From contig JALNVE010000137.1 of the NCBI GenBank assembly GCA_023227695.1, positions 1 through 8,422 on the forward strand: DNA of 8,422 bases. Direction: 5' to 3'. This DNA comes from Paludibacteraceae bacterium (lineage in GTDB: Bacteria; Bacteroidota; Bacteroidia; Bacteroidales; Paludibacteraceae). Position 1 is the stretch's first letter, and each line of letters opens with the position of its first letter. A model generated the notes under the pieces. The model worked only from the letters and a program-made list of their open reading frames with translations. It was not told the origin of the DNA and made no database searches. The translations under genes were made by a program, and so were the position numbers. Shown piece by piece: positions 1 to 7,326 of the stretch.

Positions 1-3000
1 GGTGGTGAACTTGTCGCCCGTTCCGCTGTCGCTTCCGCCGACCTCAGTCCACTCGTAAACCGCTCCGCCGGCCGCGTTGGTCAATGCCTCCGCCGTGAAG
101 TTTGCAGACATCTCAGGACAAGTGGTCACATCATCGCATTTAGCTGACAACGTATCAATAACAACTGTGATCGGTTCTATCTTAGACATACAAACTTCGC
201 CTGTTGCGCTCTGTGCATCGTATGCATACTGTACGTAGTAAGTTCCAGATTCAACAACGCTAGATGAGATAGTCGTCATTCCGGCCTGATCTGAGAAGTA
301 GGTCTTAACATAAGTCAAGTCCTCATTTGCAGGTTTAACCAAACCGGCAACATCTACTGTGGTCTCACAGACCTTTGTACTATTATCAACCGTCAATACA
401 GGAAGAACATTGACAGTAACCGTGATCTTTGCAGGACTACTCTCTGCATTGGTAGTCAAATTCTTCTGGGTTACATAGAACACATAATCGCTTGTCTTGT
501 CGCCGGCCGATTTCAACGCTGTTGATGGAGTTGGTGCTGAAGCAAGAGAGTTCATGATTTCATCGTACCACAAAAGTTGATACTCAGAAGCAGGAGCTAC
601 CATGGTGTTGATTGTCGCCTCCAATGGAGAAGCGGTCTCGCCCTCACAATAGCTGAGGTTATTAACTGTAGGTACCGGTGCGTCACTGATCGTAACCTCT
701 ACCGTAACCTTCTCGCTTTCACAACCGTCCACAACCTGACTTACACAATAAGACACCTTTTGGTCTGTTCCTTCAGGAATGGAAGGGTCGATCGTCGGCG
801 TTGGAGTTCCGATTATTTCTGTTTGGCAATCAGATGCATACCACTTAAGAGTTGCGCCTGTCTCTATACCTGTCACAGCGTTTGCATTCTGTTGAAGAAT
901 GTTCTTGGCGAATGTTCCGTTTGAAGCATCAGCCTTCAAGTAAAGAACGCTCTCTGTTTTAACAGCAGGAACGAAAGTCACCTTTACACTTGTAGCGACC
1001 TCCTTGCCTTTACAAACTTCAGACGAAGAAGGAATTGTATATGTCTGATATACTGAATAATTATAAGTTGTGGTCTGAGTCACTGCTGTATTAGGAGTTA
1101 CATTTGTTGTCTCAGTACCCTCCAAAGACCAAACCAACTTGTCGCCCATCAAATATTTTGTTGCATCGCTGTTTATTGTCGCGTTCAAAGCCTTTGCGGT
1201 TTCGTTGCTGCAATACTTCAAAACATTTGCATTGTACAATGTAGGGAGATCGACATCGTAGACTGTCACCGTCAAAGGAACGAGGCTACTCTCCGCACCC
1301 TGAGTAGATACTTGGCTTACATAATAGGTTGACTCGCCGTTTACCGTAACATCAGGTGTAGGAGCATTTGTCAACTTAGTTGTCTTGTCGGTATCGTACC
1401 ATTGCAAATTGAAACCTCCCGAATTGTTCGGATCGTTTATGGTTGCTGTCAATGGCTGAACGGATGTCGAATTCAAACAGTACTCTACAGGGACTGTAGA
1501 AGGAGCTGGCGTCAAATAGATTGTCACCGTCACATCCATTGGTTGGCTCTCGCATCCGTCAGCATTCGTACGAGTTACAGTATATTTTATAATCTGATCC
1601 TCTGTTATAGACGATGCAGGAACAGCCGGTGTCGGAACTGTTGTTCCCAAGCTTGTTCCGTTTTCTGCATACCAATTATATGTATATCCGGTTGCTATGT
1701 CTACCGCTGCAGAATTCTGATCAAGTAAGTTTTTGAAAGATCCGTTAGCAGCATCTGTCAACAGATAAGTAACGGTCTTTGTTCCTGTTGGAGCAGTTGG
1801 CACAGCCATCACATGAAGTTGATCAACTTTTGCAACTTTGCTATCGCAATAAGCGGAAGAAGAAGCTACAACAGACAACTCACCAAGATCACCAGTATAA
1901 GTTGGCTCAGCGAATGTAGTTGCGGAAACTGCCGTTCCTGCCAATGTCCAAGTCAATGTTGCATCGGTAGGCAAAACATTTTTCTCTTTGACTGTTGTTT
2001 CTCCACAGACCATCGTTGTGTCAAACTCTACTGTTGCATATGGTTTCACCGTGAAGTTATAAGCTAACGTATCGCTTATACAGCCATTAGCATCTGTTAC
2101 AGTATAATAATACTCGTATGGAGTAGTTTTCCCAGTCAAAGAAGACAAATCTGTTTCAGCCTTTGTTATTCCTGTCGCATCTTCATACCATGTTACAGTA
2201 TATGAACTCTTCGAATCTGGCAAAGTTGTAGCCTCACCCTCACAGAATGGGGTTGTTGCATCCAAAGTTTCAGAAGGATTTGCCCATACTTCAAAAGAAG
2301 TAGACTTTGGTTCACTCACACAACCAGTAACTGCATCTGTCAATGTTACTGTATATTTATAAGTTCCTGCGGTCAAAGAAGAAATTTCAGAAACCAAAGC
2401 AGCCAATGTAAGTGAAGCTCCTGCTTCATTCTGAATATCTGCATTATATCCTGCAAAAGTAAATTTAGCTTCTATTGCTGCCAAATCAGCAGAAGAAAGA
2501 GAACCTTCGCAGAATGGATCTACAGTAATCTCAGGAACAACAGGAACTGTATCAGCCTTTACCTTAATTGAATCATAAACATAACATGCTGATGCCCCTG
2601 ACTTTTCGTTATCACGAACCATTACATAATATGTTTTGGTTTCACCAGGAGTTATATCTGCCCAATTAACGGTAATAGATGATGTAGTTGCTGTTTCAGA
2701 TTTAGTTGCGTTTGCTTCCACACCTAAGTCTGCGTGATTATCAAACCACAAAATATCGAATTTTGCTGTTGGTTCTACAGTATTTTTCACATCATTTACT
2801 TCAAGTACAAGAGCTGTAGATTCCTTACACAAACGAACTGTATCATCAACAGCAGCCTGAGAAGGATCTATCTCCACATACTTACCACTTGTCTTAACAT
2901 CTGGTATATTACATGGAGGACAACCATAACAAGCAGACAACTGGATACGTCCACAATCGTAATCAGTAAGTTTACCAAACTTTACATTGTAATAGCATGA

Positions 3001-5487
3001 TTTTGTACCTCCATTACTCATTGTAGTATAACTGTTCGCTGTTTGACCCATCTCATAAATTCCGAATTTTTCAGTATCTTCCAATGGAGTCACATACTCT
3101 GGAGAATTCTGTTTAGATGGTCCAACAGCATATTCATAAGTAGTACAATTACCTGTAAGTGACATTCCTAAAATATAACGAACACCTCTTGCAGAGCTAC
3201 CTGGTATACGTGCATCACATTTTACTGTACATTTATTAGGTCCAGAAGCATCTATTGAGAACGTCTGAGCATCTCCTTGCCAAAACACACTACCTACAAC
3301 ATAAATTCCATTGGTATTCTTTTCTGCCTTATAGATTGTTGGAGTAATAGAAATTGAAGAAGTACCAGAATAACTTTTACAATACACATCAAAAGACTCC
3401 AAATCTGCTGAAGCATACATATCAAGCAACATACCATAACTTTGGAAAGAACCACCCTGTGCTGCGGCACCAGGGGCACCCTCTCTCAAATAGGTTTCAA
3501 ACTTAGATATGTCCTCTAACCAGATATTATAAATAGTATCAGGATTTGCTTTTGCTTTGTTATCTTCGATATCTTTAATTTTATCTCCTGAAAGGCAGAA
3601 ACTGATTACGCCACCTGCACCTGTTGTTTGAATAATATCAATAGTGTCACTATCTGTTTTGTCTTTAGTTGAAAAAACAGCAAATTTCACATTATCTGTT
3701 GCCTTGTAAAATTTGTTATTAGTTGCAGCCTTAAAACAAATATTATCAGTTTGAGATGGAGACAAAGGAAGTGCCACACAATTCATATTTGTTATGGTTG
3801 TGTCAATTGGCATAGGCATATCTGTAACCTCAATCTCAGTCTCATCAGGTTCACAAGCATCACAAGGGATATTTACACCCACATAATAGGCAATAACTTT
3901 ATACATACCAGGGTCTGTTATCAAAATAGATGCCTTGTTATATGGATCAGAATCGTAAGACGAATCATAAACCCAATTTCCTGCAACACCTTTCTTTATA
4001 GTAGAAGTATTTAACTTCGTACCATTATAATACCATTCAATATAATATCTTTTTTCCTTACCAATAGGAACAACAAATCCGCAATCCAACTCTATTTCTT
4101 CACCAGGACATTTAACACGATCTATCATAAACACCTGTGGACAACCATCCTGGATTTCACAAGGAATTGTTTCTAGTTTTATCAAACAATTATACTTATC
4201 AACAGTAGTCACACCAGTACCTGTTTGACCCAAATCATTCAAACCCCATACATAATATTCATCCTTGTCATTAACCATAAAGTCGAAGTTATCTCCTCTT
4301 GAGATACTTACTGCATCTGTTACAACCTTACTTGGTTTACCACTTGCATCACAATACTTTGCAAGAATAGGCTTCACTCCCTGAGCTCCTGAAGCATAGG
4401 TCAATGCTGTTGCCGCATCAGTAGGAACTACACCTCCGTTATCATCATTACAACCCCAATAAACCAAATAACCTTCCTTTGTAACAGCAGCACCATGACC
4501 GCGTCCTCCAATAACCTCTTTAACATCTGTCAAATACTCTTCGTTTGAAATTGTTTGATATTCTCCTGAAGAGACCTTCATTGCATTATAGTGGGTTAAT
4601 CCTGATTGAGAAACTCCAGTTGAACCTCCCCAACCACCATTACCCCAAGACCACACATATCCATCTCCAGTTACAGCGAAACCGCAAACGTCACCGGCTG
4701 CTGACATACGGATATCTGTCAAAGGAGTTCCATCATCAGCCTTCAATACAGGGACTGCATAAGTTACTGTAGTCTGTATATTTCCATTCCAAGGACCAAT
4801 ACCATAAAGATTACCATTAGCATCTCTCAACAAACAGTTATCATCACCACCAGAGATATGTGTAATATTTTGCAAATCATTTCCATTCTTATCCTTTATA
4901 TAAGCAGGCAAACCTGCTGCTGCTCCAGTGTTAGGATTCCATTGACCTTGTCCCCAACCCACAACACGACCATCATCCATGATTGCAAAACCTGAGTTAG
5001 TAGAAGCTGCTAGATAAACAACGCCTCCCAAATAGTTACCTCCAGGATTTCCTTGTTCATCATATCCAGGAGTTTCTCCCTTTAATACAGGAACAGGGTA
5101 TTCAACTACAGGACCAGAAGTGGCATCTTGTCCACAAGCTTTTGTATCATTCGAACCCCAGGCATAAACAACTTTATGACAAGATAGTGCCAAGTTAAAC
5201 GCACCAGATCCAGATGTTACCATACCAAAGGTCAAATTACCAGTTTTCACACGTTGAGGTGAATAAACATAAGTAGCAGTTGGTGTATTTCCAGAAATAT
5301 CTGGATCTATACCTAACAATGGTCCTCCAATTGTAGTACTGTAATTATTTCCCCAAGTATATAGGTAACCTTGAGCACAAATGATCAAACCATGATCGTT
5401 ACCACCTGAAATAGTTTTACTCTGCGAGTAAGCTCCCGTCACCGATCCCAGTAACAAAAGCAACAAAAAATAACAATATTTTTTCAT
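1..5487 (-). CDS. Giant secreted RCC1-propeller / multi-Ig-domain surface protein (3' end outside window)
   Basis: The frame runs 1829 codons from the ATG at 5487-5485 to base 1 without a stop. In order it shows a signal peptide (residues 1-21), seven RCC1-like repeats (about 26-432), an Ig/PKD-like domain (about 440-555), an unassigned Cys-containing segment (about 556-860), and an array of about ten Ig-like units (about 865-1829). The Ig units have recurring beta-strand patterns such as Tyr-Tyr-Val, Gly-Cys-x-Ser, and Cys-Glu-Gly-Glu at domain starts. In Bacteroidota this style of Ig array usually belongs to exported adhesin-like proteins, often ending in a CHU_C or other type IX secretion sorting domain; here that end would lie left of base 1, so the export route is inferred. 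No catalytic residues were recognised. The in-frame ATG follows an A-rich leader with no Shine-Dalgarno, normal for the phylum. Coding status is nearly certain; binding partner and role are unknown. Confidence 0.92.
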   Translation of the reverse strand, partial: MKKYCYFLLLLLLGSVTGAYSQSKTISGGNDHGLIICAQGYLYTWGNNYSTTIGGPLLGIDPDISGNTPTATYVYSPQRVKTGNLTFGMVTSGSGAFNLALSCHKVVYAWGSNDTKACGQDATSGPVVEYPVPVLKGETPGYDEQGNPGGNYLGGVVYLAASTNSGFAIMDDGRVVGWGQGQWNPNTGAAAGLPAYIKDKNGNDLQNITHISGGDDNCLLRDANGNLYGIGPWNGNIQTTVTYAVPVLKADDGTPLTDIRMSAAGDVCGFAVTGDGYVWSWGNGGWGGSTGVSQSGLTHYNAMKVSSGEYQTISNEEYLTDVKEVIGGRGHGAAVTKEGYLVYWGCNDDNGGVVPTDAATALTYASGAQGVKPILAKYCDASGKPSKVVTDAVSISRGDNFDFMVNDKDEYYVWGLNDLGQTGTGVTTVDKYNCLIKLETIPCEIQDGCPQVFMIDRVKCPGEEIELDCGFVVPIGKEKRYYIEWYYNGTKLNTSTIKKGVAGNWVYDSSYDSDPYNKASILITDPGMYKVIAYYVGVNIPCDACEPDETEIEVTDMPMPIDTTITNMNCVALPLSPSQTDNICFKAATNNKFYKATDNVKFAVFSTKDKTDSDTIDIIQTTGAGGVISFCLSGDKIKDIEDNKAKANPDTIYNIWLEDISKFETYLREGAPGAAAQGGSFQSYGMLLDMYASADLESFDVYCKSYSGTSSISITPTIYKAEKNTNGIYVVGSVFWQGDAQTFSIDASGPNKCTVKCDARIPGSSARGVRYILGMSLTGNCTTYEYAVGPSKQNSPEYVTPLEDTEKFGIYEMGQTANSYTTMSNGGTKSCYYNVKFGKLTDYDCGRIQLSACYGCPPCNIPDVKTSGKYVEIDPSQAAVDDTVRLCKESTALVLEVNDVKNTVEPTAKFDILWFDNHADLGVEANATKSETATTSSITVNWADITPGETKTYYVMVRDNEKSGASACYVYDSIKVKADTVPVVPEITVDPFCEGSLSSADLAAIEAKFTFAGYNADIQNEAGASLTLAALVSEISSLTAGTYKYTVTLTDAVTGCVSEPKSTSFEVWANPSETLDATTPFCEGEATTLPDSKSSYTVTWYEDATGITKAETDLSSLTGKTTPYEYYYTVTDANGCISDTLAYNFTVKPYATVEFDTTMVCGETTVKEKNVLPTDATLTWTLAGTAVSATTFAEPTYTGDLGELSVVASSSAYCDSKVAKVDQLHVMAVPTAPTGTKTVTYLLTDAANGSFKNLLDQNSAAVDIATGYTYNWYAENGTSLGTTVPTPAVPASSITEDQIIKYTVTRTNADGCESQPMDVTVTIYLTPAPSTVPVEYCLNSTSVQPLTATINDPNNSGGFNLQWYDTDKTTKLTNAPTPDVTVNGESTYYVSQVSTQGAESSLVPLTVTVYDVDLPTLYNANVLKYCSNETAKALNATINSDATKYLMGDKLVWSLEGTETTNVTPNTAVTQTTTYNYSVYQTYTIPSSSEVCKGKEVATSVKVTFVPAVKTESVLYLKADASNGTFAKNILQQNANAVTGIETGATLKWYASDCQTEIIGTPTPTIDPSIPEGTDQKVSYCVSQVVDGCESEKVTVEVTISDAPVPTVNNLSYCEGETASPLEATINTMVAPASEYQLLWYDEIMNSLASAPTPSTALKSAGDKTSDYVFYVTQKNLTTNAESSPAKITVTVNVLPVLTVDNSTKVCETTVDVAGLVKPANEDLTYVKTYFSDQAGMTTISSSVVESGTYYVQYAYDAQSATGEVCMSKIEPITVVIDTLSAKCDDVTTCPEMSANFTAEALTNAAGGAVYEWTEVGGSDSGTGDKFTT
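409..972 (-). repeat. Tandem Ig supra-repeat, copy B (residues 1506 to about 1693)
   Basis: Copy B opens Val-Pro-Ala-Val and repeats the copy A landmarks: Lys-Trp-Tyr (Trp1549), Gly-Cys-Glu-Ser, Ser-Tyr-Cys (Cys1614), Leu-Leu-Trp-Tyr-Asp (Trp1640) and Ala-Glu-Ser-Ser (Glu1682). The offset is 277 residues for the first four and 283 for the last, showing a six-residue insertion in copy B's second Ig domain. Its third domain has diverged too far for a clear match. Similarity is evident at protein level but weak at DNA level, so the duplication is old. Confidence 0.78.
973..1803 (-). repeat. Tandem Ig supra-repeat, copy A (residues 1229-1505)
   Basis: Copy A is a 277-residue unit made of three Ig-like domains inside the giant gene. 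It begins Val-Pro-Thr-Ala-Pro and carries landmarks Asn-Trp-Tyr (Trp1272), Gly-Cys-Glu-Ser, Glu-Tyr-Cys (Cys1337), Leu-Gln-Trp-Tyr-Asp (Trp1363) and Ala-Glu-Ser-Ser (Glu1399). The same landmarks recur in copy B exactly 277 residues later for the first four, so the two copies are in register without net gaps over about 130 residues. Third-domain features also resemble the domain just before copy A, suggesting stepwise growth by duplication. Confidence 0.8.
2908..3822 (-). other. Unassigned ~305-residue domain bracketed by CxxC motifs
   Basis: Residues about 556-860 of the giant protein do not look like RCC1 or like the Ig units that follow. The segment is rich in beta-type patterns (for example the stretch around residues 715-790), has scattered cysteines, and is preceded by Cys542-x-x-Cys545 and closed by Cys853-x-x-Cys856-x-x-Cys859. 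In an exported protein these cysteines could form disulfides or bind a metal. It might be a carbohydrate-binding or jelly-roll-like fold, but that is a guess; I recognise no family. It is the least repetitive part of the protein. Confidence 0.5.
4192..5412 (-). other. Seven-bladed RCC1-type beta-propeller domain (residues about 26-432)
   Basis: Seven units are visible, each a glycine-rich strand, a small hydrophobic strand ending in a Gly-Tyr/Arg-Val type turn, and a Trp-Gly (WG) signature. The WG tryptophans are at residues 45, 110, 178, 281, 344 and 414; the fourth unit has Ile-Gly at 230-231 instead. Spacings are 51 to 70 residues, matching the usual RCC1 repeat length. Unit 7 has the classic Trp-Gly-Leu-Asn-Asp-Leu-Gly-Gln-Thr-Gly form. 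Seven repeats equals the blade count of eukaryotic RCC1, so this looks like one complete closed propeller. Such propellers are binding scaffolds; the ligand here cannot be told from sequence. Confidence 0.85.
5425..5487 (-). other. Signal peptide of the giant surface protein
   Basis: Residues 1-21 have the three parts of a Sec signal: a basic start (Met-Lys-Lys), a hydrophobic core with six leucines in a row at residues 8-13, and a small-residue tail Ala19-Tyr20-Ser21 followed by Gln22, which suits signal peptidase I cleavage after Ser21. There is no Cys in a lipobox position near the cleavage site (Cys5 is too early), so a lipoprotein is unlikely. It also supports the chosen start codon. The cleavage position is judged by eye. 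Confidence 0.85.
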
Positions 5488-5501
5488 GACATTAATTTTT
5501 T

Positions 5502-5519
5502 TATGATACCCCTATCATA
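5502..5519. promoter_or_regulatory. Perfect 7-bp dyad with C4/G4 centre in the leader of the giant gene
   Basis: TATGATA at 5502-5508 and its exact reverse complement TATCATA at 5513-5519 flank CCCC (GGGG on the coding strand). It lies 14 bases upstream of the minus-strand ATG, inside the predicted 5' leader. As RNA it could form a short AU-rich hairpin with a G-rich loop close to the start codon; as DNA it could be an operator. It has no following U-run on either strand, so it is not a terminator. The function is inferred. Confidence 0.4.
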
Positions 5520-5604
5520 TTAGACAATATACTATAAAAACTATAAAATGCAATTTTTATGTTCATATACATTACGCCGCATCAGCTTATATGCAGACGA
5601 ATTA

Positions 5605-5634
5605 CAAAAATACGAATCCATTTTTTATAAACAA
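5605..5634 (-). promoter_or_regulatory. Bacteroidetes-type promoter for the giant surface protein gene
   Basis: On the minus strand, TATTTTTG (5612-5605) fits the -7 consensus TAnnTTTG. A TTG (5634-5632) lies 19 bases further upstream, fitting the -33 element spacing. Transcription would start near 5600, giving a leader of roughly 110 bases that contains the 5502-5519 dyad. The region is AT-rich, so chance matches are possible, but box and spacing agree. Confidence 0.5.
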
Positions 5635-5756
5635 GTGTAATTTTATATTTTTTTTACTTTCATTTTCAAATTAACAGATTAGCAACAACAAACAAATGAG
5701 TATTTTTTCCTCAAAAAGAATTTTGTTTCTAAAGCCTATGTTTTTACCTAATTAGA

Positions 5757-5764
5757 TACCTTTG
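5757..5764 (+). promoter_or_regulatory. -7 promoter box (TAnnTTTG) upstream of the flippase gene
   Basis: TACCTTTG matches the Bacteroidetes primary sigma factor -7 consensus exactly and sits 17 bases before the flippase ATG. No clean TTTG is present at the expected -33 position; the nearest (5722-5725) is about 31 bases upstream, too far. Initiation a few bases after the box would leave a leader of only about 10 to 15 bases, with no Shine-Dalgarno sequence. Confidence 0.55.
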
Positions 5765-5781
5765 CAGAAAACTTTTCGATT

Positions 5782-7272
5782 ATGGCAGAAATGAAAAATT
5801 TGGCTAAAGACACGGCCATTTACGGATTGAGTAGTATCGTAGGCAGATTTCTAAATTATCTGCTTGTTCCTCTTTACACCGCCGAACTTTCGGCAGCATC
5901 AGGAGGTTACGGTATCATCACCAACGTCTATGCCTATACGGCTTTGATAATGGTGATTCTGACTTATGGAATGGAGACTACATTTTTTCGTTTTGCTAAC
6001 AAGGAAGGCGAAAATTCAGATAAAGTCTATGGTTCAACCTTAACAATGGTGGGCTTCACTTCTTTGCTATTCACAATACTGCTTATTGCTTTTCTTAATC
6101 CCATCTCCAATGCCATGGGTTACCCAGAACATCCTGAGTATGTGGCAGCTATGGGCATCTGCGTAGCTATTGACGCTTTCCAATGCATTCCTTTTGTTTA
6201 TTTGCGTTATCAACATAGGCCGATTAAATTTGCTGCATTGAAGTTTTTTAATGTTTTGATGATTATTTTCCTGAATCTAACATATTTCATTTTCTTACCA
6301 AAACTTAATATCAATCCTTACAATATATATGGAGCTGACGGTCAAACATTTGATGTAGGTTGGGTTTTCTATATCAATCTTTTCTGCACAGCATTGATTT
6401 TTGTATTCTTTATTCCTGAATTGAAAGGCTTTCGTCATGGATTTGACAAAAGCATGGCAAAAAGGATGATTTCTTATAGTTGGCCAGTTCTTATACTTGG
6501 TGTTGTAGGTATTCTTAACCAGACTGTCGACAAAATACTATTTCCGTATTTATATAAAGGCGTTGATGCTCACACGCAATTAGGCATCTATGGGGCTGCT
6601 TTTAAGATAGCCATGATTATGGCAATGATTACTCAAGCTTTTCGCTATGCTTACGAGCCTTTTGTGTTTGGAAAAGCTAAAGATAAAGACAGCAAAGAAA
6701 CATACGCTAAGACAATGAAGTATTTTATCATCTTCACTTTACTTGCATTCCTTTGCGTTACTGGTTATCTTGATATCTTAAGATATTTTATAGGAAAAGA
6801 TTACTGGGAAGGATTAAAGGTGGTTCCTATAGTTATGGCAGCAGAAATGATGATGGGTGTTTATTTCAACCTAAGCTTCTGGTATAAACTAATTGACAAA
6901 ACAATTTATGGTGCGATTTTCTCAGGAATAGGATGTGCAGTTTTGGTTGCTGTCAACATAATCTTTGTACCGATTTATGGTTATATTGCCTGTGCTTGGG
7001 GAGGTTTTGCTGGTTATGGTATCTGTATGCTTCTTAGCTATTTCGTTGGACAAAAAAAATATAAAATAGATTATCCGGTCAAAGACATTTTGTTTTATGT
7101 TTTGATAACTATTGGGTTATTCATAGCAATGACAATCGTCAACATGAAGCTGTCCAGCATTATGTCCATCATCATCAACACAGTTGGAATATGCGTTTTC
7201 CTTGCCATTATTGTCAAAAGGGACATGCCATTAAGCGCTATTCCTATTGTAAATAGATTCTTTAAGAAATAG
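5782..7272 (+). CDS. Oligosaccharide flippase family protein (MOP superfamily, Wzx/RfbX-like)
   Basis: A 496-residue, very hydrophobic protein with about 12 to 14 predicted membrane helices, the usual size for this family. MOP-superfamily flippases move lipid-linked sugar intermediates across the inner membrane for O-antigen, capsule or other surface glycans. Supporting signs are the N-terminal Gly-Leu-Ser-Ser-Ile-Val-Gly-Arg-Phe-Leu-Asn-Tyr motif (residues 15-26) leading into Val-Pro-Leu-Tyr, the Gly-Met-Glu-Thr-Thr-Phe-Phe-Arg-Phe motif (about 63-71), and a second-half helix with Asn-Gln-Thr-Val-Asp-Lys (about 246-251) that mirrors the N-terminal repeat. The ATG at 5782 is preferred because it follows the -7 box; Met4 is an alternative. 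No glycosyltransferases are adjacent, so it is not inside a visible glycan cluster and its substrate cannot be named. It stands alone between a divergent giant gene and its own terminator. Confidence 0.88.
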   Translation: MAEMKNLAKDTAIYGLSSIVGRFLNYLLVPLYTAELSAASGGYGIITNVYAYTALIMVILTYGMETTFFRFANKEGENSDKVYGSTLTMVGFTSLLFTILLIAFLNPISNAMGYPEHPEYVAAMGICVAIDAFQCIPFVYLRYQHRPIKFAALKFFNVLMIIFLNLTYFIFLPKLNINPYNIYGADGQTFDVGWVFYINLFCTALIFVFFIPELKGFRHGFDKSMAKRMISYSWPVLILGVVGILNQTVDKILFPYLYKGVDAHTQLGIYGAAFKIAMIMAMITQAFRYAYEPFVFGKAKDKDSKETYAKTMKYFIIFTLLAFLCVTGYLDILRYFIGKDYWEGLKVVPIVMAAEMMMGVYFNLSFWYKLIDKTIYGAIFSGIGCAVLVAVNIIFVPIYGYIACAWGGFAGYGICMLLSYFVGQKKYKIDYPVKDILFYVLITIGLFIAMTIVNMKLSSIMSIIINTVGICVFLAIIVKRDMPLSAIPIVNRFFKK

Positions 7273-7287
7273 ACATAACAGATACAG

Positions 7288-7326
7288 AAAGAGGCGATGT
7301 CTGAAGGTTAGATATCGCCTCTTTTT
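7288..7326 (+). terminator. Rho-independent terminator of the flippase gene
   Basis: Bases 7288-7301 pair with 7311-7324 in a 14-bp stem (one G-T wobble at 7299/7313), with the core GAGGCGAT / ATCGCCTC, a nine-base loop and a T-run ending at 7326. It begins 15 bases after the flippase stop codon. On the minus strand the run after the stem is only three T, so it would be a weak stop for the converging cvpA transcript. Confidence 0.9.

Noticed and set aside
409..1803. Tandem repeats as a CRISPR-like or phase-variable DNA repeat
   Set aside because: The 831-base period is visible at protein level with poor DNA identity and no spacers, so it is an old protein-domain duplication, not a CRISPR array or slippage tract.
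3294..3479. Minus-strand 61-codon open frame
   Set aside because: It is out of frame with, and fully inside, the giant gene, whose own frame translates into convincing protein across this stretch.
577..4772. Plus-strand open frames at 577-924, 1402-1728, 1813-2067, 2734-3000, 3751-4014 and 4545-4772
   Set aside because: All lie antisense within the continuous 1829-codon minus-strand gene, have implausible compositions (rich in Cys, Arg, Ile, His) and no recognisable domains or start signals.
5531..5549. ACTATAAAA-type direct repeat in the giant gene's leader
   Set aside because: Two short AT-only copies in an AT-rich leader are expected by chance; no third copy or spacing pattern supports an iteron or operator.
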